A stretch of 64,000 nt of DNA. Source: Pontederia crassipes (Eukaryota > Streptophyta > Magnoliopsida > Commelinales > Pontederiaceae). The DNA is taken from NCBI GenBank assembly GCA_030549335.1, contig JAUKPH010000017.1, forward strand, positions 11,121,501 through 11,185,500, written 5' to 3'. The first letter of the stretch is position 1, and every line of letters begins with the position of its first letter. Below, in pieces: positions 21,822 through 33,675 of this stretch. Position numbers and translations under genes: made by a program. The notes under the pieces were generated by a model that saw only the letters and a list, made by a program, of their open reading frames with translations, did no database searches and was not told where the DNA came from.

Positions 21822-23314
21822 AGATGCTGAATTGTCTTTTTTTTTTTTTCTTTCAGTTTTCATATGTTTGTGGCCTCTGATTCACCCTCATAAATAAAGA
21901 GAATATACTTGTCATGACTATGTGTTCTTTCGTGTTGATCTGCTTTTGAGATTCGGGAAGCCCTAATTGTACATTATGCCTTCACCCTGGTACCCTGCAA
22001 GAATCATTACTGTTCTACTATTTTTTTTTTTCATGAAATAGGGTTGATTTCTGTATGTAATTCCAAAGTATTTAATTCTCTACAAAAGAAACCTCTGCTT
22101 GTGAACTCAATTTTCTGTCTTATCTTGTTTCTTGCTTTAATTTTTTTTTTCTTTCAATAGGTCGTACATTTTCATTACATCTGCAAAGAATAAATGACAC
22201 CGCCCCACTCAGGATAAGATTCAGTTTGAATGAATTATAACTAAACATTTTCTTTGGTAAAAAAGTTTAACCAAAACTCAATTACTTGAGAAATTATTCC
22301 ATACTATCAAAGATTGTTTAGTTACCTAATGGTTGAGGAATGCCAACATTAAGTCTTGCAGCTTTTTGTCACAAGTCAGATGTGTTGTTTCTTGGATATT
22401 CCCGTGAGAAAATTAGAAAGATAATTATACCACGGCAAGCACATGATTGTATCTAATAGTAGATTAAAAGAAAATAACTTGACCAATATAAATTAAATTA
22501 AAATCGGTTTATAACTTTAAATAAAATATTTGGGCGAGCGGTCAATATAAAGTGTAAATATGACTAAAATATATTTAGAAATTAGAATATTAAAACATTC
22601 TAACATTTTATTTCTAAACACATTTACTCACCACCATAAATTTCCATTTTATATTAGAATTAAAGTGAAGAATGCTAGGCTCGTCGCACCCTATAGATAA
22701 GATCAAGATAGGAATAATAAGATCGTAAAATTATGAAATCACGAGATCTATATCGACTTCTCAATTTTTCCATGTACTTTTATCATTGGTTCATCGTTGT
22801 GCACGTTGCGGCAAATGTCCTCTCTAATGGAAGGAGGAATGTCTCAACATGTACCCCTAATCATGTCATGAGCAATACATGCCCACCATAATTTTTATCT
22901 TTAATTAATTAAATTCTTATCTTAGTCCAAATTGGGATTTGATCATAACTATGTAACGCGGACAATAAGACTTCAAGACCAGTAGGGTGGTTAAACAATG
23001 AAATGAAGAAAATAAAATGAAATTAATGAAAGTATATTTTATAATCGAAAAATGCTGAGAAATCAGCATAAATTCGGAGTGATTAATTAAGGTCCCGTCA
23101 AGCTTTGGGACGTCTCGTCAGATCCCATTGGATAATCTTGTGATGAGGCTTTTAGGCATCCAATCAAGAGTCCCAGTGGTTTGACCTTCCCTGTACAAGG
23201 TATTTCAAAGGAGGTTAATGAGTACATAAATCACCTCTTTCTACATTTTAGTGTAAAGTATTTATTTTTATTATTTAAATAACTTTTTAATTATAATTTA
23301 TGTTTAGATTAATT
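21822..23314. other. Intergenic DNA, no gene recognised
   Basis: Mostly AT-rich. It contains a candidate AATAAA signal near 21891 for the exon above and otherwise nothing assignable. Confidence 0.4.
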
Positions 23315-23319
23315 ATATA

Positions 23320-25223
23320 TGTAACGCCCTCAAATCGACTCTCGCCACGTGACGAAGATCAACTTGGAGACGCTACGGCATGCTATGACTTTGATGATAA
23401 TATTGATCATATCTCAGTCAAGAACTGAGACACGTCGACGAAAGAAAGAAAATAAAAAAATAAAGATAATAAAAGGATAAGTTTAATTTGCGGAAGTCTA
23501 AAAGTGGCTATGTCATTGCCAAAAAATAAAATAAATTTTAGATTCTAAAATGCGAAAGGTAAAGAAAATTAAAAGACAATCTAAAAAGCCCTATAGTTCA
23601 TGTGTTGTCCTATCGCTAGAGCTTCATCACCATACATCTACTTCACCATGTCACTAATATGGTCATGTGAAAATCAAATACAGAGGAAGAGGTCCTCCCG
23701 TAAGCTTTACAGCCTAGTGGAGAACCACATGATATACAATGCATGACATGAATATAATAATCAGCAATAAATAATCATGCTTAATTTTAATGTAATAGAA
23801 TAACATGGCAGTACAATAGATCATGATAAAATTAAGATCAGAGGGTATCATGAATCAGGAGAGTAACATGATGATTAATAAATATGAATTTATAGCATAC
23901 TTGAAAATCGTAATGGTAACTTGACTTGACTTGAACATGCTTCTTAATATTGATTATTAATTAGCGATCAGGGTGACTTTATATGCCTTTAGTTGTTGGG
24001 ATATGCCGAGTAAACGATACGACCTTGTGCAGGTCAATGGATGATCAAACCATGACAAAGGAAGCGACCTTTATCTTGATGCACTTGGCTTGGACTGACA
24101 ACTCATCGTTAATCTTTCATCTGAACTTATTAATCATTTTAATAACTTGTGACTCTTTGTTCTTTGTTCAACGTATACGATGGGGTTAATAAGAAATAAA
24201 TCAATAAAAGAATAGATATTGCAAATCAGTGATGGATCTCTGTGGGGTCAGGTAAATAGGATCAATTATGTATAGATAATATCTGGATAAAAGATATAAT
24301 AATTAATAAATCTAATAAAAAGATCTACTGGGGATCAGTCGATCGGTTCAAGGGAACGGTCGACCTGGTCTATTAAGATCGATCGACCGGTGGATCAAGT
24401 CGAGTCTAAATAGGTCGGTCAACCAGTTCAGTTGAACGATCGACCGGTGGGTAAGAAACGGTCGACCGGTGTTTAATCCCGCACCAGAATTGGTCGACTG
24501 GTAGGCGTCCTGCAGAAACCCTAATCACGAAAACTCCTTAAAATCTTAGTGCAATTCCAATCTAAAAAGGGTCCTAACTCCTAGCAATCAATTAAGCAAT
24601 CAACAGAACAGAACAATTCAAACAGTAATTCAACCAATTAAAGAAATCAAGAAAATCAAACAAATCAATGATAACTTGAGCCTTGTTCTTATTCTTTTCC
24701 TTCCATATTCGATTCGGGCATGAATTAGAGAAATTCAGAGGTCATGCAAGGTGATTTCGATTCACCCACCTGTTCGTGATTAATCCGTTCTTCGATTTGT
24801 CAGAAAGTTTCTACTGGTCGTATCCTCCCTGTTCCTCCTACGTCTGCTCTCTTTCTCCTTGGGGTTGGCCCTCTAAAATCCAATTAAGGAACATCAGCAA
24901 CTTCGTTATAGATTCCAGCACCAAGAGACATACGTGAGAGGGAGAAGAAAGGGATAGTTTGATCCTGTTCGTGCCTTCTGGATGTTGGCAGCATACCCGC
25001 ACGAATCAAGAGGGAGAGAGATTTTGAGAGGTTAGGGGTATAAAGATTTATAAATGTTTGTTTTATCTAATCATCTCCACTCTTAATTAAATTTTATATA
25101 ACCTCTACCCCTTTTGTTATCTTATTATGAAGATAAATTTTGAATTTTTATCTTTCCAATAGGCCGTGTTTGATTCAACTTGTATTTATTTATTTGTTTT
25201 TTTTTTGTATGTCGGTTGTTACA
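23320..25223 (-). repeat. 3' LTR of the chromovirus
   Basis: A 1904-bp LTR reading, on the plus strand, TGTAACGCCC ... GTTGTTACA. It is closely similar to 29343-31242 except at the GGTCGACCGG-rich stretch (24325-24500), where the two differ in number and spacing of motifs. Confidence 0.9.
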
Positions 25224-25234
25224 TTCTTACCCTT

Positions 25235-25444
25235 TTAAAAAAAATTCGTCCTCAAATTTTGCACTAAGTAGAGAGCTCTACCGAAAAGATGCAAGAATTC
25301 TTGGCGCATTTTCGAGTCAAGTTCCCATGTTGCATCATCGCCTTTATGGAAATGCCAAGCTACTCTGACCATGGTTACGTCCTTGTTTTTTTGACGTTGC
25401 ACCTTGCGCTCCACTATGGGTGTTGGATACTCAGCGAAGATCAA
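25235..25444 (-). pseudogene. Chromodomain remnant of Gypsy integrase
   Basis: The minus-strand frame reads YPTPIVERKVQRQKNKDVTM and then VRVAWHFHKGDDATWELDSKMRQ. This matches the chromodomain at the C-terminus of chromoviral integrases (pattern VxILDRRVQRLRNKxIxxVKVLW...EEATWExE). The domain normally directs integration to modified chromatin. It sits directly before the 3' LTR, as expected. The upstream integrase core is not intact. Confidence 0.85.
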
Positions 25445-25960
25445 GTCTACGAATTCTTAACGTCATACATCATCATCTCCTAAAATTTCTGATGCTCTAT
25501 TTTTTTCCACATTGACACGCTGGGTAATTAGGTCATATTTTTGTATCTCCATGTTTCATGTCATTACTATTTATTTATCCTTATACATCTGTGTACTTCC
25601 CAAATGGATCGTAACCTAGACTTATAATATTCATCTAATACTTTTTATAAGATGTATTCATAAATGGACCGCAATTCAGGCTTATATTATTTATCTCGTA
25701 TTGCTCTCTTTAGGACTTTATCATTTGATTTTCACATGCTTAGTTCCTCCAACATTTCATACGCAACCTCATGAAGCCTAGCGAGCATCACTTGTGTCTG
25801 AGTGTATGTGCAACCGAGTTCATTTTTTTTACCAAAATGATACTTCATGGAGAACTCAGAATATTTCAAACTTCATGTCATCTTCATTGTCATATATTAA
25901 CGTACTACTAAAAGAAAGCATACCTAAGACTCTTTAGATTGATGAACACTTCAATCTTTT

Positions 25961-26167
25961 CTACATAAATGTAGGCATAGTTTGAACACAATGTTCATGA
26001 GAACCTAAAGGTTTAAGGGGTGTTCTTAATTCAATGGCATCGCGCAATTTATAGTGATCATTCATTGCTGGAAAAATTATCTTCATTACATCTTCTTCAG
26101 CAACTCGAAACTGTTGATGCTCACTCCATAGATCAATCTTGAGAACACCATGTCTTAAATAGGTCAC
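25961..26167 (-). pseudogene. Gypsy reverse transcriptase remnant
   Basis: The minus strand reads YLRHGVLKIDLWSEHQQFRV and then AEEDVMKIIF. This corresponds to RT motif 2/3 of Ty3/Gypsy elements (KIDLRSGYHQIRVxEEDIPKTAF), followed by a degraded palm region. Several family residues are substituted and the frame closes early. Confidence 0.75.
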
Positions 26168-29100
26168 CTTTACATGATAATAGACACTTATGTCTTGATG
26201 GTTGTTTTATTTACCAACTTGTTAATAAATCTTTACATCCATAGAGTCATCATTTCTCTTTACAAAAAAAGTGGAACATCCAAAAATGAGATACTCCGTC
26301 TCATAAATCCTTGGTCTTAAAGTTATTAAGTTTATCTTTTCAGTTCATGTGTCATGGGGCATTGGAGATTAGGGTCATGCTTGAAAGGAGGTTAATATGA
26401 CACTCAAATTCTAACGATAACTTTTAAATTATTTGAATGCCGGTAATTATCTTCTTCTCTTTGCATAATACTTATACATCTTAGGAGGAAAAATCAAATA
26501 AGAATCCCATCATAATTCTCCTAAGAAGTTTCTAACCGATGTGAAGAAAAAGTTCTTATCTTTAGTCGTCATTAGTATTTCTAGAATGGACTTTATAATA
26601 TGAAGTTATTTTCATAGGATCATCATCCTTATCGGATGGCCTATGTCATGCAAGGATCAATAGGTTCACTAAGAACATTGTCCATCATCGTAGATAATAG
26701 CATCATCATATGATTCGATAAAATTGATAATGGAATCATGTCAATTTATATCAATAACTTTCACGATGACCTATATTTGATATGACCTTACTCTAAACAT
26801 CATCATAAAAAAATACTTCTTTGATTGATGATCAGATCAATGATACAAAAGGGGATCACATATAAGATGAAGAATAGGTATTTGATCAAGTAATCAGTAC
26901 TTCATTATCTTAACAATTTGGATAATGTAAGTGTGATATGAAAAAGATATGAAGAGGCCATATGAGAAGTATGTCAATGGTCACATCCTAGAATCATCAT
27001 ATATTCATAGAGCACTTCATCCTTAATCATCATGATTTTTTTTTGGTTCATTTAGGAAAGACTCCTAAGGATCTAACATAATCAAATATCATGGATTAAG
27101 AGTCATCACCATAATCGTTTAGCTTTTGAGTAGAAGACATAACTTATTTGACTTACATTAATTTGTTTCTTGATTTGTCAGATCATATAATTTCATAAGA
27201 GGCAGTGTTTATATTTTACTACAATAAGTTCTTTCCTTGAGTATCTTGAAGCACTCTGAATCAATGTTAAGGTCGAATGATATCTACGATTAGGGATTGA
27301 TCTTATAGTACAATCTAATTCTAAGTGAACAAAATCATTTGTACATTCTCTAACATAATTCCTTAGTAAAACATTATGAATGCAAGTGAACACATGGAAT
27401 GAATTCAAACAAAAAAATAGGAAAACAAAACAATTAACAAAACAGAAGACAAGCAATCATTCTTCTTCTTTATGCATCATTTCATGGTCCTTTGCATTAA
27501 CGATATCTTGTAGCACATTGGAGAGGGTCGGGATAACTTTAAAGTTGAAAATGAGAACTAATCCATTTATAAGACTTATGATCAAATCATAAGTGGTCCA
27601 CTTGATCAAGACAAAATTTTGAACATTTTTCATCATATTAACGTAGAGGCATCTTAGAGAACATTCTATATATCATCTTACATCTTACATCTTAGAGGAC
27701 ATTCCATGTATCAACTGATGACTTATTTAACCCATTATCTAAAGATATATATGCTTTATTTTCCCTCGTGATCCATCAACTATGATTATATGATTAAATG
27801 CCCTATACATTTGGATATTATTATGAAAACTAATAAACATATCCATAGTCAAGATAAATTAATTAAAAATTCTTAGTTTACTTCATAATCATCCTTCTCA
27901 AGCGCATAACTTGCTTCTTCAGAAATCTTACAGGGGACTTATAAAATTCCTCAAACTTTACCTTAATCCTCCAATACTTTTGAAAATTTTTTCTCATGTG
28001 GTGTTTTGATCTTTTAATACTTAATGGTTGGGAGCTCCTTAAGCATATCTCAATTAAGAGACTTTAAATCTTTTTAAAATTTTTCACGTTCATTTAACCC
28101 TTTCATGCATTGCTTATTCTTATTTAATTCTTTTATCAACTATGTTAGTCTATTTTAAAAAAATATATATATATATATATATTGCGATGATAGAGAATTC
28201 ATTTTTTAATAATGGATATAAAAAAATATACTTCATATTAATAAAATTTCAAATCTACTCTATACTAAACTAAGTTAATTAAATTTGTTTATTTATTTAT
28301 TTATCTTTGTATATTTATAAGTATATTATGTTATATGCACATATGTGTGTGGGTATGCTAGATCTAAATGTTCGGTTAGCTCAGACAGTCACTTACCTAT
28401 TAAAAATTTCTCCTAACATTTATTCAAGCCAATGCGACTTCTAGACCCTTTAAGCTTCTATATTTGTCCATCTATACTTTATACATGATTCTTTGGCAGC
28501 TTACTAATTCTTTAAACTCTTGTACACGGATATTACATAATTTGAACATAATTAATAATTTTATTCTTATGTTTCCACATAAAGTAGTCCAACAAAGAAT
28601 TTCGTATAACTAGTTTAGATTTACTTTGGGCCATTATCAACATAATATAAGAGGGGCCATATGAAGTCTAAAGCACAACTAGTATTATGGGTCCACACTT
28701 ATCAATATAAACATATAAGATAATTTATTAAACCCCTATATTGGTAGACCAATAGAACTACATAAGTCATAACGATAACGATAAATCATAACTTAGACAT
28801 GCTTAATTTCACTTCTACTATTTGAAATCATCTCACACCTACGTGTTGTGTGAGTCAAATCCTTTAATTACTCTTATAATTCCCTCGTTTATTTCTTAAA
28901 TCTACATCTCTTTGCAACTGATATGCCTATTCATTTCCCTCTTCATATTGCTGCAGTCAGAAGAAATCGTGAATAGAGCAATAATGAAAGAGATAGAAAA
29001 CATGAATTATAAAAAACATAATCATTTTATATTTTACTCTTTAAATGTATGTAAGACTCATTCTTCACGTGAGTACATTTATCCGCATGCCTTATTACAT

Positions 29101-29325
29101 ATTATGTTCCAATTTATTTGTAACCTTCCTGCCATGCAGAATAATCTCCTTAGGAATCAACCACTCATGTGAAATACATATCAATACATCAATAAGGAAT
29201 AACGCAATGCAAGAAAGATCTTACTTGTACTTTATGGTGGAGGGTGTGGCGACTGCTCGACGATAGCACATGAACCAATACTATACTATTCTATACACTA
29301 GGATGTCAAGAGAGTCCTAACTTTA
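26168..29325 (-). other. Decayed interior of the chromovirus
   Basis: The region between the RT remnant and the primer-binding site, where gag and protease should lie on the minus strand. No frame long enough to identify was found, and AT-rich substitutions dominate. The inserted TATATA run near 28160 is a simple repeat. Confidence 0.5.
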
Positions 29326-29338
29326 GGCTCTGATACCA
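29326..29338 (-). promoter_or_regulatory. Primer-binding site of the chromovirus
   Basis: The minus strand reads TGGTATCAGAGCC, complementary to the 3' end of initiator Met-tRNA, four bases inside the 5' LTR. It fixes the element's orientation. Confidence 0.88.
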
Positions 29339-29342
29339 TAAA

Positions 29343-31242
29343 TGTAACGCCCCCAAATCGACCCCCGCCACATGGCGAAGACCAACCTGGAGACGCTATG
29401 GCATGCTATGACTTTAACCATAATATTGACCATATCTCAGTCAAGAACCGAGACACGTCAACAGAAGAAAGAAAATAAAGAAATAAAGATAATAAAAGGA
29501 TAACTTTAATCTGCGGAAGTCTAAAAGTGACTGTCATTGCCAAAAAATAAAATAAGTTTTAGATTCTAAAATGCGGAAGGTAAAGGAAACTAAAAGACAA
29601 TCTAAAAAGCCCTATAGTTCATGTGTTGTCCTATCGTCAGAGCTTCATCACCACACGTCTACTCTACCACGTCACTGACCTAATCCTGTAGAAATTAGAC
29701 ACAGGGTAGGAGAAGCAGTCTAGTGGGGAACCACATGATATACAATACATGACATGAATATAGTAATCAGCAATAAATAATCATGCTTAATTTGAATGTA
29801 ATGGGATAACATGGCAGTACAATAGATCATGATAAGAATAAGATCAGAAGATATCATGAATCAGGAGAGTAACATGATGATTAATAAACATGAATTTATA
29901 GCATACTTGAAAATCGTGATGGTAACTTGACTTGACTTGAACATGCTTCTTAATCTTGGTTATTAATTAGCAATCAGGGTGACTTTAGGTGCATTTAGTT
30001 CTTGGGGTATGTCGAGCAAATGATACGGCCTTGTGCAGGTCAATGGGTGATCAAATCATGACCAAGGGAGCGACCCTTATATTGATGCACTTGGCTTGGA
30101 TTGGCAACCCATCGTTAATCTTTCATCTGAACTTATTAATCACTTTAATAACTTGTGGCTCTTTGTTCTTTGTTCAACGTATACGATGGGGTTAATAAGA
30201 AATAAATCAATAAAAGGATAGATCTTGCAAATCAGTGATGGATCTCTGTGGGGTCAAGTAAATAGGATCAATTATGTATAGATAATATTTGGATAAAAGA
30301 GATAATAATTAATAAATCTAATAAAAAGATCTATTGGGGATCAGTCGACCGGTTCGAGGGAACGGTCGACCGGTGGTCTGCGGGTCGGTCGGCTGGGTAA
30401 GGATCGGTCGACCGATGACAAGGATCGATCGACCGATCAACATGCAAAATGAACCGTCAGGGATATCAGAATATCGGTCGATCGGTGTTTAATCCCTCAC
30501 CAGAATCGGTCGACCGGTAGGCATCTTGCAGAAACCCTAATCACAAAAACTCCTTAAAATCTTATTGCAATTCCAATCTAAAAAGGGTCCTAACTCCTAG
30601 CAATCAATCAAGCAATCAATAGAACAAAGCAATTCAAACAGTAATTCAACCAATTAAAGAAATCAAGAAAATCAAACAAATCAATGATAACTTGAGCCTT
30701 GTTCTTATTCTTTTCCTTCCATATCGATTCGGGTATGAATTAGAGAAATTCAGAGGTCATGCAAGGTGATTTTGATTCACCCACCTGTTCGCGATTAATC
30801 CGTTCTTCGATTTGTCAAAAAGTTTCTACTGGTTGTATCCTCCCTGTTCCTCCTACGTTTGCTCTCTTTCTCTTTGGGGTTGGCCCTCTAAAATCCAATT
30901 AAGGAACATCATCAACTTCGTTATAGATTCCAACACCAAGAGACATACGTGAGAGGGAGAAGAAAGGGATGGTTTGATCCTGTTCGATTTGCCTTCTGGA
31001 TGTTGGCAGCATACTCGCAGGAATCAAGAGGGAGAGAGATTTTGAGAGGTTAGGGGGATAAAGATTTATAAAAGTTTGTCTTATCTAATCATCTCCACTC
31101 TTAATTAAATTTTATATAACCTCTACCCCCTGTTGTTATCTTATTATGAAAATAAATTTTGAATTTTTATCTTTCCAACAGGCTGTGTTTGATTCAACTT
31201 GTATTTATTTATTTATTTATTGTGTGTGTCGATTGTTATACA
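29343..31242 (-). repeat. 5' LTR of the chromovirus
   Basis: A 1900-bp LTR with plus-strand ends TGTAACGCCC and TTGTTATACA. The GGTCGACCGG-rich segment is at 30335-30505. A 5-bp duplication ATATA follows at 31243-31247. Confidence 0.9.
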
Positions 31243-31247
31243 ATATA

Positions 31248-31263
31248 CTTTTTAAATGAAGTA

Positions 31264-31294
<31 letters not shown>

Positions 31295-31903
31295 GATAAT
31301 TTGATAATAAAAAAATATCATCTAAGGTTAATAAATTATAAACGCTGAATTAATCATATTTGTTAAAATAACTTTATCATGATCATCAAATAATTCGATG
31401 ATTTTTTATCTTAATCATGTTTATTATTTAATATATACTTTAAATTAATATATATTTATTTTATTAGTACAATAAGTAAAATGAGTGCTCTATTTTACGT
31501 CAAATGTTTTACATATATATTTTTCTCATTTTAAAAGGACAGGGTTTCTCCCATCTTATTTAACAACAAACTTGAGTACAAGTTTTTGGTCTTTCAGTCT
31601 CAGTTTCAATCTTGAGTTCGGAAATATACACACAATCGAAGGATATATTTTCGATGCTCAGAATGGCCCTTGGGTCGTCCCATCATGGATCGATTATCCG
31701 ATTCAGATAATTCGGTCCTAAAACACACCACAATAGGAAAGATGTTACAATTTGATCAGAGATGCGAACGTGATTGGCGTATGTCCAAACTTTTGAGATT
31801 TTCATTTTTTTTTAAAGAAATCATAATTTTCACTTTCTATGTTAAATGGTGTAAGACTAGGACTGATGTGGAACCGGATATATCTCCAAATCAGATCGAT
31901 TGA
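31248..31903. other. AT-rich intergenic DNA, no gene seen
   Basis: Includes a TA repeat near 31267-31290. No coding or repeat assignment. Confidence 0.4.
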
Positions 31904-32246
31904 AGGCCTGTTTGGGAACCACATAAAATTGAAGAAATAATGAAAAACTGTAGTATATTTTCCTACCATTGGAAAATTTACAAATTGCTGTTTGGATAAC
32001 ATTTTGACTGAATTTAATACTATAGTTTAGAGCCTAATATAACGTGAAAAAATTAGGAGGTTGAATCTCCGAATTTTTTCCGTTTGACAGCGACTTGCGA
32101 CAGCACAAAGAAGAAAAAAAGAATGTTGTCACTCATTTTCATTTTTTAATGTTTACCATGGTAATATCTTTGCTTCCAAACACATCCACCTAAAATTTTT
32201 CATTATTTTTTCCTTACCGCGGTATGTCACTTTTCAAAAAGTGCAA
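31904..32246. mobile_element. MITE-like repeat, sibling of the CRK intron 7 insert
   Basis: About 340 bp from AGGCCTGTTTGGGAA to TATGTCACTTTT. Its order of motifs matches 42060-42405: the CTGTTTGG end, a TATGGTTTAGAG-like motif, AAAAAATTAGGAGGTTG followed by TCTCC, then TCCAAACACAT, and finally GGTATGNCACTTTT. It is non-coding, its end repeats are weak, and its superfamily is not determined. Confidence 0.6.
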
Positions 32247-32661
32247 TACTATATAACTATTTTATTATTTTTAGCCAATAATAAAATATTTTAGAAAATA
32301 TGAATATCGATAATTAAATTATCATATGTTTATCAATAGTTAATATATTTAAATGTCAAAGTACAATAATATGATTAAAGTTTCAATTAAAAATAACAAA
32401 TTAAACATGAATAGGTTTTATTTAATGTTAATATATTAAATTATAATTTATAAACTCATATATATATATTAAATTTAACAATTAATAAACTAAAAAAAGA
32501 TGAGTATGTTGTCTATATTAGGAAAGTGCCGATTGTTCAATTCACATGACGCTCGTAAGCGCATTGGCCATAGGTTAGAAGAAAGGTCCACCATCGAGCT
32601 CAATTAATTCGGTAAAATCGTTCCGGGTAGCGTAACGATAGTAGTAGATGAGACTCCCAAC

Positions 32662-33114
32662 TAGGGGTGTTCACCCCCTAGAAATCCGACCCGATCCGAC
32701 CATGACCCGACCTTCGGGTCGGGTTCGGGTTGGAATTTTCCAATCCGAGTTGACTCGACCCGACCCGATGCCCTGATCTTTTTTTAAAATTTTTTAAATT
32801 ATTTTTTAGTTAAATATATAGTTTTATATCATTTAAAATCTAAAAAAATATGAAATAAATTATGTTAAATGTAGAAAAGTATATAAATATTTAAAAAAAT
32901 ATTTTTGGTATTAAAAAATACTTTATTTTGTATTCAAAATAAAATAATAAATACTTTTTATATTAAAAAAATGAAAAATTTAAAAAAAAGAGAAAAAGGG
33001 TGGTCGGGTAACCCGACCACCAGACCGGACCCTACCCGGCCCGGCCCGGGTCGGGTCGGTTCGGGTCACAGCAAAAAAAAAGCTGCGACCCGACCCGGCC
33101 CGTGAACACCCCTA
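32662..33114. mobile_element. hAT-type MITE, GGGTCGGGT family, member 2
   Basis: A 453-bp element with perfect 13-bp terminal inverted repeats TAGGGGTGTTCAC/GTGAACACCCCTA. The 8-bp target duplications are CTCCCAAC (32654-32661) and CTCCCAGC (33115-33122). The ends are GACCCG-rich and the core AT-rich. It appears in opposite orientation to member 1, judged by the AT core. Confidence 0.9.
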
Positions 33115-33196
33115 CTCCCAGCAAGAATTTTTAGCATTTGCATGAACTCGAGACCTTTCTTAAGCGAGAAGAAGCCGCTTCTCACTCCACTCTAAC

Positions 33197-33667
33197 TAGG
33201 GGTGTTCACGGGTTGGGTTTGACCCGACTCGTGACCAAACTCGATCCAACCAGTCGAGTTTGGTTGGGTCGGGTTTCAATTTTTTTTAGACAAGACCCAA
33301 CCCAACCCAGCCTGATTTGGATCGGATTACTCGATCATCTTTTTTCTTTTTCTTTTTAAAATTTTTAATACAAAAAAGCATTTCTTATTTTATTTTAAAT
33401 ACAAAATAAAGTATTTTTAGGTATAAAAATATTTTTTTAAAAATCTACATATTTTTATTTAAATTACATTATTTTATAAATTTTATATGGTATAAAATAC
33501 TCAAATTAAATAAAAAACATTCAAAATTAAAAAAAATAAAATAATCAGGTTGGCGAGTCGGATCAAGTCAAATCGGATTGAAAAAATCTAACCCAAATGA
33601 TCCCAACCCGATCCGACCTAACCCAAAAGGGGTCGAACCAGGTTGGATACTAGGGTGAACACCCCTA
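33197..33667. mobile_element. hAT-type MITE, GGGTCGGGT family, member 3
   Basis: A 471-bp element with the same 13-bp terminal repeats, flanked by ACTCTAAC (33189-33196) and ACTCCAAC (33668-33675). It is more diverged internally than members 1 and 2 and is inserted 82 bp from member 2. Confidence 0.88.
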
Positions 33668-33675
33668 ACTCCAAC

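Larger units (their letters stand above)
23320..31242 (-). mobile_element. Ty3/Gypsy chromovirus, decayed, minus orientation
   Basis: Two directly repeated LTRs (23320-25223 and 29343-31242) are flanked by 5-bp duplications ATATA (23315-23319 and 31243-31247). Read on the minus strand, the element starts at 31242, and the primer site TGGTATCAGAGCC (Met-tRNA) lies just inside at 29326-29338. It runs through remnants of RT and a chromodomain, then a purine-rich tract near 25224-25240, and ends at 23320. The interior is only 4.1 kb, against 7-10 kb in intact relatives, so much of gag-pol is deleted. A chromodomain at the end of pol places it among chromoviruses (Tekay-like). All frames are broken. 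Confidence 0.92.

Noticed and set aside
24319..24500. GGTCGACCGG repeats as a possible CRISPR-like array
   Set aside because: Spacing is irregular, motifs are short palindromes within an LTR of a plant retrotransposon, and no cas genes are present.
33138..33359. Frame with Gly/Arg/Pro-rich sequence
   Set aside because: It is read through the hAT MITE at 33197-33667.
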